Assembly (NCBI GenBank): GCA_964499985.1
Contig: CAZCMX010000021.1
Coordinates: 1-33,817, forward strand
DNA length: 33,817 bases
Reading direction: 5' to 3'
Source of the DNA: UBA5734 sp964499985
Lineage (GTDB): Bacteria > Bacillota > Clostridia > Saccharofermentanales > UBA5734
In this document: piece by piece, positions 7,683 to 15,598 of the stretch
Position numbering within the stretch: position 1 is the first letter of the stretch
Layout of the letters: every line of letters begins with the position of its first letter
Notes under the pieces: model-generated
The model's input: only the letters and a program-made list of their open reading frames with translations
Told to the model about the DNA's origin: nothing
Databases searched by the model: none
Position numbers and translations under genes: made by a program

Positions 7683-8332
7683 AATCCAGCCACCCAGTTG
7701 TATGCCAGCGCGCTGGCCAGCGGCACGGTCAGATTGTCCAGGCCGAGCGGAGTCACCGCCTCCACCAGGGTCGCCAGCAGCGAAAGACCCAGCGCGACCG
7801 GCAGCACAGGCACGATGCCCTGCCAGACCAGCAGCAGGGCGAGCACGGCAAACGAAACCACCAGCATGGTCAGGTTGCCGGTCAGGCTTTTGCCAGCGCC
7901 AAAAATCCGGTAGGGCTTGCGCGGAAAGGCTTTGCCGACGACGGCAGCCAGTCCGTCACCATAGCCCATGATCAGGATGCCCGCTGCTCCGACCAGAGGG
8001 TTTTTCCCCGGGCCAAACGTCAGCAGGGCCAGGATCAGCAGGGAAACCGCATAGTAGACGGTACCGAGATCCCCCTTCCCTTCAGCCCGTTCCATCACCT
8101 GGAAAATCTGGTAGCGGTACGACAAGGCATTGATCACAACAAAGCTGGCGGGAACGATGGCCGCCCAAAGCGGCTGGTCAAAAAAGGCCATGGCCAGGAA
8201 CCACCAGTTGCAGACCAGGATATGAACGGTCTTCCGGCTGGCCTCCTTGCCAAATCGCGCCATGAAGCGGGCGAGGAAGATCACACTGAAAATGAAGCCG
8301 AAGGATGCAGCGATGCCGACCCAGTTTTGCAT
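7679..8332 (-). CDS. Phytol/dolichol kinase-like CTP transferase family protein (VTE5/SEC59-like)
   Basis: Integral membrane protein of 217 residues with about six helices. Family hallmarks are RKTVH (33-37), MGYGDGLAAVVGK (122-134), the CTP-binding-like GKSLTGN (147-153) and the C-terminal EAVTPLGLDNLTVPL (191-205). These occur in phytol kinase, dolichol kinase and farnesol kinase, which phosphorylate isoprenoid alcohols using CTP. AGAGG stands 6 nt before the ATG. The gene begins one base after the stop of the phytoene/dehydrosqualene synthase gene and overlaps the DUF92 gene at its end. It could make farnesyl or geranylgeranyl phosphate; a diacylglycerol or dolichol-type substrate remains possible. 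Confidence 0.85.
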   Translation of the reverse strand: MQNWVGIAASFGFIFSVIFLARFMARFGKEASRKTVHILVCNWWFLAMAFFDQPLWAAIVPASFVVINALSYRYQIFQVMERAEGKGDLGTVYYAVSLLILALLTFGPGKNPLVGAAGILIMGYGDGLAAVVGKAFPRKPYRIFGAGKSLTGNLTMLVVSFAVLALLLVWQGIVPVLPVALGLSLLATLVEAVTPLGLDNLTVPLASALAYNWVAGL

Positions 8333-8333
8333 T

Positions 8334-9218
8334 TCACACCTCTGTCCGGAATTGCAAAGTCCAGATGCTGAATCGAGCCTGGAGATAGAGCCAGTACTTG
8401 ATGCGGTCCGGGACGACCATCCGGCGGGCCAGGATCTGGTCAGGCTTTTTTATTCCGAGTAAAGTAATATGACTATAGTACAACAGAGCCAAAAGGACGG
8501 GCAAGCGGGCTTTGGTGTCAAAAGATACGAGATTTCGCCGGACTTTTGCATAACGCTGCAGAGTGTCCTGAGCCAGCTCCAGCCAGTAGTTTTTCAAGGC
8601 TGCCACCGGTTGCCGTTGACCGAAGGCGGCGTTGCTGATCCCGCGGGCCGATAGTTCCTGTGCGGGCAGATAGATCCGGCCCAAGCGGTAATCGGTTGCC
8701 AGATCACGCAGGATATTGGTCATCTGCATGGCCTGGCCGAGGTCAAGCGCCAGCTGGCGATGCATCGGGGTGACCGGACAGGCCAGGAGAGGCAGGATCA
8801 TCAGTCCCACGGTCCCGGCGACCAGATAGCAATAATGCCCCAGATCCTGGCTCGTCAGTGGCTGGGTAAAGGTGATGTCCCGGCGCTGGCCCTCGATCAT
8901 CTCGAAAAAGGGTGCGATCTCCAGACCATAGGTTGTGAAAGCCCAGCGCAACAGGCGCCAGAGCGGTTCATCCGGAGTCTGGCCAGCGGCGAATTCCTGT
9001 AACCGGGTTGCCAGCTGGTCCAGCTGGGCTGGATCATGGTCGACATCGATGCTGTCATCCGCGAGACGGCAAAATGCATAGACAGCAAAGACCGCCGCGG
9101 CGCGCCCGGGCGGCAAGCATTTGAAGGCGCGGTAGAAGCTGCCGGAATGGCGGCGGATGACTGCCTCGCACCAGGCCAGGTCCGGCATCAGTTCGGCCGG
9201 GACACGGGGCTCGGGCAT
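8334..9218 (-). CDS. crtB: Phytoene / dehydrosqualene synthase (squalene-phytoene synthase family)
   Basis: Head-to-head prenyl diphosphate condensing enzyme of 294 residues making the first carotenoid precursor. Both Mg-diphosphate motifs are present: DDSID (54-58) in YAFCRLADDSID, and RDLATD (171-176) in QMTNILRDLATDYRLGRIYLP. SFYRAFKCLP near 27-36 marks the substrate entry helix. The ATG is interlocked with the stop of the desaturase gene (TGATG); a GTG one codon upstream is an alternative start. Whether the product is C40 phytoene (CrtB) or C30 dehydrosqualene (CrtM) cannot be settled by eye. Many Bacillota make C30 pigments, and no GGPP synthase is nearby. Confidence 0.92.
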   Translation of the reverse strand: MPEPRVPAELMPDLAWCEAVIRRHSGSFYRAFKCLPPGRAAAVFAVYAFCRLADDSIDVDHDPAQLDQLATRLQEFAAGQTPDEPLWRLLRWAFTTYGLEIAPFFEMIEGQRRDITFTQPLTSQDLGHYCYLVAGTVGLMILPLLACPVTPMHRQLALDLGQAMQMTNILRDLATDYRLGRIYLPAQELSARGISNAAFGQRQPVAALKNYWLELAQDTLQRYAKVRRNLVSFDTKARLPVLLALLYYSHITLLGIKKPDQILARRMVVPDRIKYWLYLQARFSIWTLQFRTEV

Positions 9219-10738
9219 CACGGCTGCTGGTCGCGCAGAATCTCCTGCACGGCAATCTGGGCCGACATCAGGACGATTGGCACGCCGGCCCCGGGATGAT
9301 TGCTGCTGCCAGCAAAATAGAGATTGTCATAGCGCATGGCTTTGGGCTGGGGTCGGAAGGAGTTGGACTGCAGCAAGGTCGGGCGCAGGCCAAAGGTCGC
9401 CCCGAAGAAGGCATTGAAATCCATTTTGAAATCGAGTGGCGTATAGGTCTTTTCCCGGATGATATGGCGCTCGAAATTTTCCAGCGGCTTGATCCGGCGG
9501 ATCTTTTCATAAGCCTTGGCGCGATAGGTCGCAAGGGCTGCCGCGTCTGTCCAGTCGATCGCCGGGCCATCCTTGAGATTGGGGACGGGAGTCAGGACAT
9601 AAAGGCCCAGCTGGCCCGCCGGCGCCAGGCTTTCATCGAGCAAAGCCGGTGCATAGACATAGACGGAAGGGTCTTGCGGGAAACGGCCAGCGAAAATATC
9701 GGTGATATTGCCCGAGAAATCCTCAGCAAAGGAGAGGTTGTGGACATTGAGGCCAGGAAAATCACGGCAGTCGAGGGCGATGTATTGCATGAAGCACGAG
9801 CAGGCATATTCGTATTGGTCGACCTGGGACGGACGGTAGCGGCCCTGGCGGAAATCGGCCGGCAGGAGTTGTTTCATGGCATAGGGGAAGTCGGCCGTGG
9901 AGAGCACCATGTCGGCGGGCTGGAGCTGGCCGTTGACCAGAAGTCCGGTGGCCTGGCGCCCTTCCATGACAATTTTTTCCACGGGCGAATTGAAATGGAT
10001 GACCCCGCCAAGCTCGCTGAACAGACGTTCGAGCGCTTGTACATAGCCGCGCATGCCGCCCTTGACGAACCAGACACCATAGATCAGCTCGATCATCGGG
10101 ATGATGGTGTAGATCGATGGACCATTATAGGGCGACACGCCGATATACAGGGTCTGGAAGCTCAAAAGCTCACGCAGCTTCTCGCTTTCGACATATTCGG
10201 CAATCATCGCATAAGCATTATTGAAGGTCTTGAGTCGGAGCCCAGCTGACAGCGTGGTCGGATTGATGAGGTCCGACCAGGTCCTGAAGCCGCGACCGAT
10301 GAAATGGTCCTTGGCCAGCAGGTAGCGTTCATAGATGTCACCCAGATACCGCAGATAGCCCTGAGCATCCTTCTCACTGATGGCTTCCAGCTCCGCCACC
10401 AGGCGGGTCAGCTCAGACGTGGCCTCATGGACCGAGCCATCGGCAAAAAAGACCTTGTAGATCGGGTCAAGCTGGACCATCTGGAAATAATCGTCCGGAT
10501 TTCTCCCACAGAATTCGAATACTTCCTTGTACATCTGCGGCATCATCAGGATCGTCGGGCCAAGATCGAACTGGAAGCCGTCAAATTCGACCACGCCCAT
10601 GCGGCCGCCGGCCCGTTCATTCTTCTCGTAAATCTCGACGGAAAAGCCTTGCTGCTGCAATCGGATCGCACTGGCCAGGCCACTGACACCGGCACCGACG
10701 ACCAGGACCTTTTTCTTACTCATGGTCTGTGTTGTCAC
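9218..10738 (-). CDS. crtI: Phytoene/dehydrosqualene desaturase (CrtI/CrtN family)
   Basis: FAD-dependent carotenoid desaturase of 506 residues. The dinucleotide motif VLVVGAGVSGLASA (11-24) is followed by the family blocks EKNERAGGRMG and FDLGPTILMMP. The C-terminal FAD signature is LYFAGSSNHPGAGVPIVLMS. The length is normal for CrtI/CrtN. The start is most likely GTG 10738, with GGAGAGG about 9 nt upstream; ATG 10723 (MSKKK) is the alternative but lacks a close ribosome binding site. It overlaps the end of the RudS-like gene by 23 nt and is fused head-to-tail with the synthase gene. The number of desaturation steps and chain length (C30 or C40) remain open. Confidence 0.92.
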   Translation of the reverse strand: MTTQTMSKKKVLVVGAGVSGLASAIRLQQQGFSVEIYEKNERAGGRMGVVEFDGFQFDLGPTILMMPQMYKEVFEFCGRNPDDYFQMVQLDPIYKVFFADGSVHEATSELTRLVAELEAISEKDAQGYLRYLGDIYERYLLAKDHFIGRGFRTWSDLINPTTLSAGLRLKTFNNAYAMIAEYVESEKLRELLSFQTLYIGVSPYNGPSIYTIIPMIELIYGVWFVKGGMRGYVQALERLFSELGGVIHFNSPVEKIVMEGRQATGLLVNGQLQPADMVLSTADFPYAMKQLLPADFRQGRYRPSQVDQYEYACSCFMQYIALDCRDFPGLNVHNLSFAEDFSGNITDIFAGRFPQDPSVYVYAPALLDESLAPAGQLGLYVLTPVPNLKDGPAIDWTDAAALATYRAKAYEKIRRIKPLENFERHIIREKTYTPLDFKMDFNAFFGATFGLRPTLLQSNSFRPQPKAMRYDNLYFAGSSNHPGAGVPIVLMSAQIAVQEILRDQQP

Positions 10739-11696
10739 GGAACTCGTCCTCTCCCTGATCTTTCTCTGTTCTCTTTTTTCGCATCGTTACCGGCGCAGTG
10801 CCAAACAGGATGCCTTCCTCCGTAGCCTCCCGCTCCATGATCATGAGTTCCCGGGCAATGGTCGTGACATTGCGCAGGACCGTTGGATCCTGGATATCCG
10901 GGACAGGTCGGCCGGTGATTTTCCGGTGATGGCTGTAGTTTTTCCACAGGCTGCCCGTGATCCGCTTCAATGTGGAGGGGCGGCGCAGCACATCACTCAC
11001 ATCACGGCGGAATTTTTCCGCGATTTCCGGATCCAGGCGGCCTTTCAGGGCAGCCAGGTAGCGCCCCTGCTCCCGGGCCCAGGGATCATCGAGCTCCTGG
11101 CAGATGAATTTGAGCCGGTACCAGGCCTCATACAGATCACCTCTGGTCTGGAGCGGGACTTCCTGCAGCCAGAGATAGGCCAACATGCGGCGGCGCCAAT
11201 CCCACCATTTCAGCGGGCTTTGCATGTCGAGGGCCGGGATCAGGAAAAAACCCTCGGTATCGAGCAGGGCGCCGAACACCCCCGGCGGCTTGCCCCGGCT
11301 TTGTTTGCGCAGCGTCGTCCGGTAAACGCCACAGGAGGGGCTGCCATCCATGTAGATGAAGACCTTCGCCCCGGCCCGGCGCAAGGTCTCAAGGCTTTCC
11401 CGGGCAGCATCAAGCATGACCGCGGTGACATCATGGCCATTGCGGCTGACGATCTTGCCCTCTCCATTCCAGACAGCACGGCCATCCGGGCCGACCAGAT
11501 GGATCGGATCGCGCGGCACACCCAGGCCGGCGGCCGTCTCCGGGCAGACCGGACACCAGCGGAAATCGCCCTTCTCGCGGCCGATCGCCTTGATGAAGTC
11601 CATACTGCGTCCGTTGTAGCGCACGGGTGCATTGAAACCGCAGGCACTGATGCCAATGACCGGTTTCTCCTGGAGTGTGACAGGTCCCTTATCCAT
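10716..11696 (-). CDS. TudS-DUF1722 protein, RudS-like tRNA 4-thiouridine desulfidase
   Basis: A 326-residue fusion of an N-terminal DUF523/TudS domain (approx. 11-155) and a C-terminal DUF1722/YbgA domain (approx. 190-305). TudS uses a [4Fe-4S] cluster held by three cysteines; candidates are Cys19 (ISACGF), Cys48 or Cys51 (WCPVCPE) and Cys122 (GSPSCG). Enzymes with this exact fusion, called RudS, remove sulfur from 4-thiouridine in tRNA and so reduce UVA sensitivity. I chose ATG 11696 because it overlaps the photolyase stop (ATGGATAA) and has AAGGA upstream; the frame runs 21 codons further back into photolyase. E. coli also links ybgA (DUF1722) with phrB, so the pairing here fits an anti-light role. 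Confidence 0.88.
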   Translation of the reverse strand: MDKGPVTLQEKPVIGISACGFNAPVRYNGRSMDFIKAIGREKGDFRWCPVCPETAAGLGVPRDPIHLVGPDGRAVWNGEGKIVSRNGHDVTAVMLDAARESLETLRRAGAKVFIYMDGSPSCGVYRTTLRKQSRGKPPGVFGALLDTEGFFLIPALDMQSPLKWWDWRRRMLAYLWLQEVPLQTRGDLYEAWYRLKFICQELDDPWAREQGRYLAALKGRLDPEIAEKFRRDVSDVLRRPSTLKRITGSLWKNYSHHRKITGRPVPDIQDPTVLRNVTTIARELMIMEREATEEGILFGTAPVTMRKKRTEKDQGEDEFRDNTDHE

Positions 11697-13089
11697 CTCT
11701 CTTGTACCGTCCTTTCCGGATATAGTCGTCAACTGAGAATTTCCTGCGGCAGCCATCATAGGTCATGGTCCGGATCGTGCCGAAAACCGGCCGCTCGCCC
11801 CAGGGCCGGTCATGGACCCCGCCGATCGACCAGGCAATGCCGGTATAGCCATTGGGATCGCGGCCGTCTATCGCCAGGCCATCATTGAGAGCGATCGCAA
11901 TCTGCTGGGCCTGCTCCGGCGTCGCGCACCATTCGAGCAGCTTCTTGGCCCAGTACATGCGCAGATAGCCCGGCATCTGGCCGGTGTCGCGCAGCTCAAG
12001 CTGGGCCGTATTCCAGAGCGGGTCGTGAGTCTGGCCATGTTCCAGTTGTTCGTCACTGTAGCGGTAAGCGCGCGGGTCGGCACGATGCCGGTCCAGGGTC
12101 TGGCGGGCCCAGGCCGGGAAGCCCTTCCAGTTGTCATAGTCCGGATTGTAAAAGCAGAAATTGTCCGACAATTCACGCCGCACGATCAGCTCCTCGAGAA
12201 ATGAGGCTGCCGGCGCGGCCAGTTCCGGATTCATCTCGACAGCCGCCTGGACGGCCAGGGCCACTCGCTGGGCCGAAATCTGGCCAAAATGCAGATATGG
12301 CGACAGGCGCGAAGAGACCGGCAGATTCGGATCATTGCGCCGGTCAAAGTCGATCAGGGCTTCCGCGATGAATTGAGACAGGCGCCGCCGGGCGGCGGCC
12401 GGACCTGGTGGTGGCAAGAGCTGGCGGCGGCCGTCGGGCGCCATCTGGCGCTCCAATTCACTCAAAGCCTGGCGGAGTGCCGCGCGACCGTCCTGGCCGG
12501 AAAGCTTTTGCCCCTGCGCCAAGGGCAATTCGACCGGATGACGGAGCAGGTCCGGGATCTCGGTCAGCCAGGCAGCCAACTGGCGCTGGATTTTCGGCCG
12601 GAGCGTCCGGGCGGCAAATTCGAGCTTGTCCGAGGCCAGCCAGCACGGAATGAGGTTATGGGCGTCGATTTCCCATACCGCCAAGCCGGTCCGGTCAGCC
12701 GCAGCGGCCAAGTCCGTGCGCCACTGGCGTGGCAGGCGCAACGGGGAAAAATCGGTCACCACCAGGCCGGCCTGGATCTGCCCGGCGATGGCCAGGACCT
12801 CTTGCACCGGATCACCCCGGCGCACAAGCAAGGAAATATGCAGATCTTGCAATTCGTGCGCCGTTTCCAGCAGGCCTTCGAGCATGAAGCTGAAATGCTC
12901 CGGCCGGGCGCCGAGGAAAGACTCCTGCAGGCAAAATACAACCAGAAGCGGCTGGTTCAGCCGGATGGCCTCCTGCTGGGCGGTGAGCAAGGCCCAATTA
13001 TCAGCCGCACGCTGGTCCCGGTTCATCCAATACAGGACCGGGCCAGGACGCACGGGTCGATGATTGAGGGGGCGACTTCTGTCGAGCAT
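11689..13089 (-). CDS. phrB: Class II CPD photolyase
   Basis: Light-driven repair enzyme of 466 residues that splits cyclobutane pyrimidine dimers using FADH-. The N-terminal half is the antenna-binding domain (VLYWMNRDQRAADNWAL). The C-terminal half carries class II blocks: RNDPN...SRLSPYLHFGQIS, ELIVRRELSDNFC, YWAKKLLEW and DGRDPNGYTGIAWSIGGVHD. ATG 13089 is chosen for its ideal AGGAG with 7-nt spacing; a 12-codon extension upstream has none. It is the first gene of the nine-gene light-defence unit. Its leader contains an inverted repeat that covers the ribosome binding site. Confidence 0.94.
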   Translation of the reverse strand: MLDRSRPLNHRPVRPGPVLYWMNRDQRAADNWALLTAQQEAIRLNQPLLVVFCLQESFLGARPEHFSFMLEGLLETAHELQDLHISLLVRRGDPVQEVLAIAGQIQAGLVVTDFSPLRLPRQWRTDLAAAADRTGLAVWEIDAHNLIPCWLASDKLEFAARTLRPKIQRQLAAWLTEIPDLLRHPVELPLAQGQKLSGQDGRAALRQALSELERQMAPDGRRQLLPPPGPAAARRRLSQFIAEALIDFDRRNDPNLPVSSRLSPYLHFGQISAQRVALAVQAAVEMNPELAAPAASFLEELIVRRELSDNFCFYNPDYDNWKGFPAWARQTLDRHRADPRAYRYSDEQLEHGQTHDPLWNTAQLELRDTGQMPGYLRMYWAKKLLEWCATPEQAQQIAIALNDGLAIDGRDPNGYTGIAWSIGGVHDRPWGERPVFGTIRTMTYDGCRRKFSVDDYIRKGRYKRDG

Positions 13090-13096
13090 GGTGCCA

Positions 13097-13142
13097 CTCC
13101 TGACCTGTTGGTAAATTGGAATCATTCTTAAGGGGTCAGGAG
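13097..13142 (-). promoter_or_regulatory. Inverted repeat covering the photolyase ribosome binding site
   Basis: On the minus strand CTCCTGACC (13142-13134) is the exact complement of GGTCAGGAG (13105-13097), separated by 28 mostly A/T-rich nt. The second arm contains the AGGAG of the photolyase gene. If both arms are transcribed, a 9-bp stem would mask the ribosome binding site of the whole operon. The likely -10 box lies so close that the first arm overlaps the expected start point, so a DNA operator is the other reading. Confidence 0.5.
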
Positions 13143-13143
13143 A

Positions 13144-13154
13144 ATTGTATCATA
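13144..13154 (-). promoter_or_regulatory. Candidate -10 region for the photolyase-carotenoid operon
   Basis: The minus strand reads TATGATACAAT. TGATACAAT fits an extended -10 (TGn plus TACAAT at 13149-13144), and TATGAT (13154-13149) is an overlapping alternative. No good -35 is visible at 16-18 nt. The weak TTAGAT at 19-nt spacing from TACAAT would be the layout of an activator-dependent (MerR-like) promoter, which is speculative. Confidence 0.4.
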
Positions 13155-13211
13155 GGTGGGCAAATGCGATCTAATGTTTTCTGGCAGATACCCCGGGGCC
13201 CTGGCCTGTCC

Positions 13212-14249
13212 TCAGCAAATCCTGGGCAGGCCTTCGTACCAGGGAGTGGCCAGCTGGCGCCGGCCGCCGATCGGGGTTTCCAGGATGACCCCAGATCCCT
13301 GGGTCATCACTCCGATTTGCGCAGCCCCGGCCGATTCCGGGAACTGGCGCAGCAGGGCCAGCGCGGCGGCAACATCCTCCTGGGGCAAAATGGCGACAAA
13401 CTTCCCTTCATTGGCCATACTCAGCGGATCGAGGCCCAGGACCTCACAGAGCGCGCGGGTCTCTGACTGGACCGGGATCTGCTCTTCCATCAGCTCAGCG
13501 GCACAATGGGAGGTCTGGGCCAGCTCATTGAGCACGGTCGCCAGGCCGCCGCGAGTGATGTCCCGGAGGCAATGCACCGCCAGACCCTGGTCCAGCAGGG
13601 CCCGGACCGGGCGATGCAGGGGCGCGACGTCGCTCTGGATGGCATTCTGGATCCCCAGGCGATGACTCATGATGCAGGCCTGGTGGTCACCCAGCGGGCC
13701 GGAAACCACGATGGCATCGCCAGGCCGGGCCTGGTCGGCGCCGACCGGCACCCGGCAATCCACGACCCCCATGCCCGTTGTATTGATCATGATGCCGCCT
13801 TGACCTTCCACAACCTTGGTGTCGGCCGCCACAACGCTGACGCCTGCCTCGGCTGCAGCCCGGGCCATGCTGTCAACAATCCGTTCGAGGTCGGCAATCG
13901 CCAGGCCTTCCTCGAGGATGAACCCGGCGGTCAGGTAGCGGGGCCGGGCTCCCATCATCAGAAGGTCATTGACCGTGCCGGCTATGGCCAGCCGGCCGAT
14001 GTCGCCACCAGGGAAAAACAGCGGCGTCACCACAAATGAATCGGTCGTGATCGCGATCTGGCCACCCGAGCCGGATGGCGCATCCGGATGGGTCCGCCCG
14101 GAAAGCAGATCGACGGCATCAATCACAGCCGCATCCTCCTGGCGCTTCAGGTAGCGGTTACCCAGCCGGTCAGCAAAAACAGCCTGGATCAGCTGGGCTG
14201 TCGCCCCGCCGCCACCGCCATGGCTCAATTGGATGACTGTATCACGCAT
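13212..14249 (-). CDS. hypE: [NiFe]-hydrogenase maturation protein HypE
   Basis: Makes the cyanide ligand of the NiFe active site by dehydrating the carbamoyl group attached to its C-terminal cysteine. The 345-residue protein has the PurM-like fold with the glycine-rich SHGGGGG near the N-terminus, the ADTKVVEGQGG loop and the canonical ending LPRIC with Cys345 as last residue. AAGGAG lies 7 nt before the ATG. It is the last gene of the ech-hyp unit, 16 nt after hypD. I see no clear terminator before the photolyase promoter; only a GC-rich stretch (GGGCCCCGGGG) follows. Confidence 0.96.
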   Translation of the reverse strand: MRDTVIQLSHGGGGGATAQLIQAVFADRLGNRYLKRQEDAAVIDAVDLLSGRTHPDAPSGSGGQIAITTDSFVVTPLFFPGGDIGRLAIAGTVNDLLMMGARPRYLTAGFILEEGLAIADLERIVDSMARAAAEAGVSVVAADTKVVEGQGGIMINTTGMGVVDCRVPVGADQARPGDAIVVSGPLGDHQACIMSHRLGIQNAIQSDVAPLHRPVRALLDQGLAVHCLRDITRGGLATVLNELAQTSHCAAELMEEQIPVQSETRALCEVLGLDPLSMANEGKFVAILPQEDVAAALALLRQFPESAGAAQIGVMTQGSGVILETPIGGRRQLATPWYEGLPRIC

Positions 14250-14265
14250 ATCGCCACTCCTTCGT

Positions 14266-15387
14266 TCAATAGGCTGACCGGCTCATGTACCGGTAATGGA
14301 TCCCGCAGGCACCTTCAGTGGAAACCATGCAGGGACCGACCGGATTTTCCGGCCGGCAGGCCCGGCCAAACAACGGGCAATCCTCAGGTTCGAGCTTGCC
14401 GAGCATCAGATCGCCGCAGCGGCAGCCCGGCAAGTCAGTCTCTTCGTCTGCCGGCACGGGTCCGGCATCGAAAGCTGCATATGGCCCCTTGAGCCGGTAG
14501 CCGGATTCCGGCAGGACGCCCAGGCCGCGCCAGGCCGCTGCTTCGTAGGTAAAGACCTCGGCCAGTACGGCCTGGGCCTTGAGATTGCCTTCCGGCCGGA
14601 CAACCGACGGATAGGCGTTTTCCACCACACCCTGCCCGGCCGCATCCCGGCGGCAGAGCTGGACCAGCCGGGCTATCGCGCCAAGGACATCCTCGCCCTT
14701 GAACCCGGCAACCACGAAGGGTTTGTGGTAAGTGGCGGCATAGGGCTCATAAGCCTGGCTGCCAATGATCGCACTGACATGTCCCGGTGCCAGGAATCCG
14801 TCGATGCCGGAATCTGCCGAACATAGCAGGTCCAGGGCCGGCGGCATGCGCCGCAAGGCGGTCAAAAGGCGCAGGTTGCCGATCGATTCCCGAAGGGCCC
14901 TTTGGACCAGCAAGGCATAAGACGGGGCGGTGGTTTCAAAGCCGACCGCAGCCAGGACAATGGTCTGGTCTGGCTGAGTCCGGCAGATCTCCAGTGCATC
15001 CAGCGGCGAATAGATCATCCGGACCTGGCCGCCTCTGGCTATGGTCTGGCCCAGGCTGCCACGGCGACCGGGCACCCGGATCAGGTCGCCGAAGCACAGA
15101 ACCAGATGGCCGGGCTGCAGAGCCAAGTCGCACAGCTGATCAATATAGGCCGATGGTGTCACACAGACAGGACAGCCTGGACCGGAAACCAGCCGGACCT
15201 GCGGCGGCAGCAGTGACCGCAGGCCGCTCTGGGCGATCGCCGCCGTATGTGTCCCGCAGACCTCCATCAGGTTCAGGCGGGGGCCCTGGTCCTTTTCCAG
15301 GATCTCCCTGGCCTCGGCGATCGAGCGGGGGGGCTTGGCTGGTCCAGTCGGTCCGGCTGGTCCGGTCTTCTGGCCGTCCAGGCTCAT
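14266..15387 (-). CDS. hypD: [NiFe]-hydrogenase maturation protein HypD
   Basis: Iron-sulfur scaffold of 373 residues that, with HypC, assembles Fe(CN)2CO. Invariant motifs are present: MEVCGTHT, SGPGCPVCVTP and the GFETTAP block. The four-cysteine C-terminal cluster region runs from CRCGDLMLGK through CPLFGRAC and PCMVSTEGACGIHYRY. The N-terminus carries a short Gly-Pro-rich collagen-like extension (residues 8-20) not usual in the family. GGAG precedes ATG 15387 by 8 nt, and the start overlaps the hypC stop (ATGA). Confidence 0.96.
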   Translation of the reverse strand: MSLDGQKTGPAGPTGPAKPPRSIAEAREILEKDQGPRLNLMEVCGTHTAAIAQSGLRSLLPPQVRLVSGPGCPVCVTPSAYIDQLCDLALQPGHLVLCFGDLIRVPGRRGSLGQTIARGGQVRMIYSPLDALEICRTQPDQTIVLAAVGFETTAPSYALLVQRALRESIGNLRLLTALRRMPPALDLLCSADSGIDGFLAPGHVSAIIGSQAYEPYAATYHKPFVVAGFKGEDVLGAIARLVQLCRRDAAGQGVVENAYPSVVRPEGNLKAQAVLAEVFTYEAAAWRGLGVLPESGYRLKGPYAAFDAGPVPADEETDLPGCRCGDLMLGKLEPEDCPLFGRACRPENPVGPCMVSTEGACGIHYRYMSRSAY

Positions 15388-15596
15388 GGTTCGAGCTCCG
15401 CCAGGATTTCAAAAATGTCAGCCGCCATGGCCGGGTCGATCCGTTCCACCGCACAGCCGGCATGGATCAGCACATAGTCGCCGACGGCAGCATCGACCAG
15501 CCCCATTTCCACCGTGATCTGGTTGCCATTATATTCGGCAACCGCCAGATGGTCTTCGCGCAATTGTTTGATCCGGGCAGGTATGGCCAGGCACAT
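15384..15596 (-). CDS. hypC: [NiFe]-hydrogenase maturation chaperone HypC
   Basis: Small chaperone of 70 residues that binds HypD and the hydrogenase large subunit, carrying the Fe(CN)2CO unit on its essential N-terminal cysteine. The mature N-terminus MCLAIPARI is exactly the family signature. This fixes the start at ATG 15596, although the open frame runs 8 codons further. The conserved GDYVLIHAGCAVERI block follows. It starts 2 nt after the hypF stop and overlaps hypD. Confidence 0.95.
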   Translation of the reverse strand: MCLAIPARIKQLREDHLAVAEYNGNQITVEMGLVDAAVGDYVLIHAGCAVERIDPAMAADIFEILAELEP

Positions 15597-15598
15597 GT

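Noticed and set aside
9296..10249. Long plus-strand open frames opposite the carotenoid, photolyase, hyp and ech genes
   Set aside because: They are shadows produced by the GC-rich codon use of well-recognised minus-strand genes and have no conserved domains.
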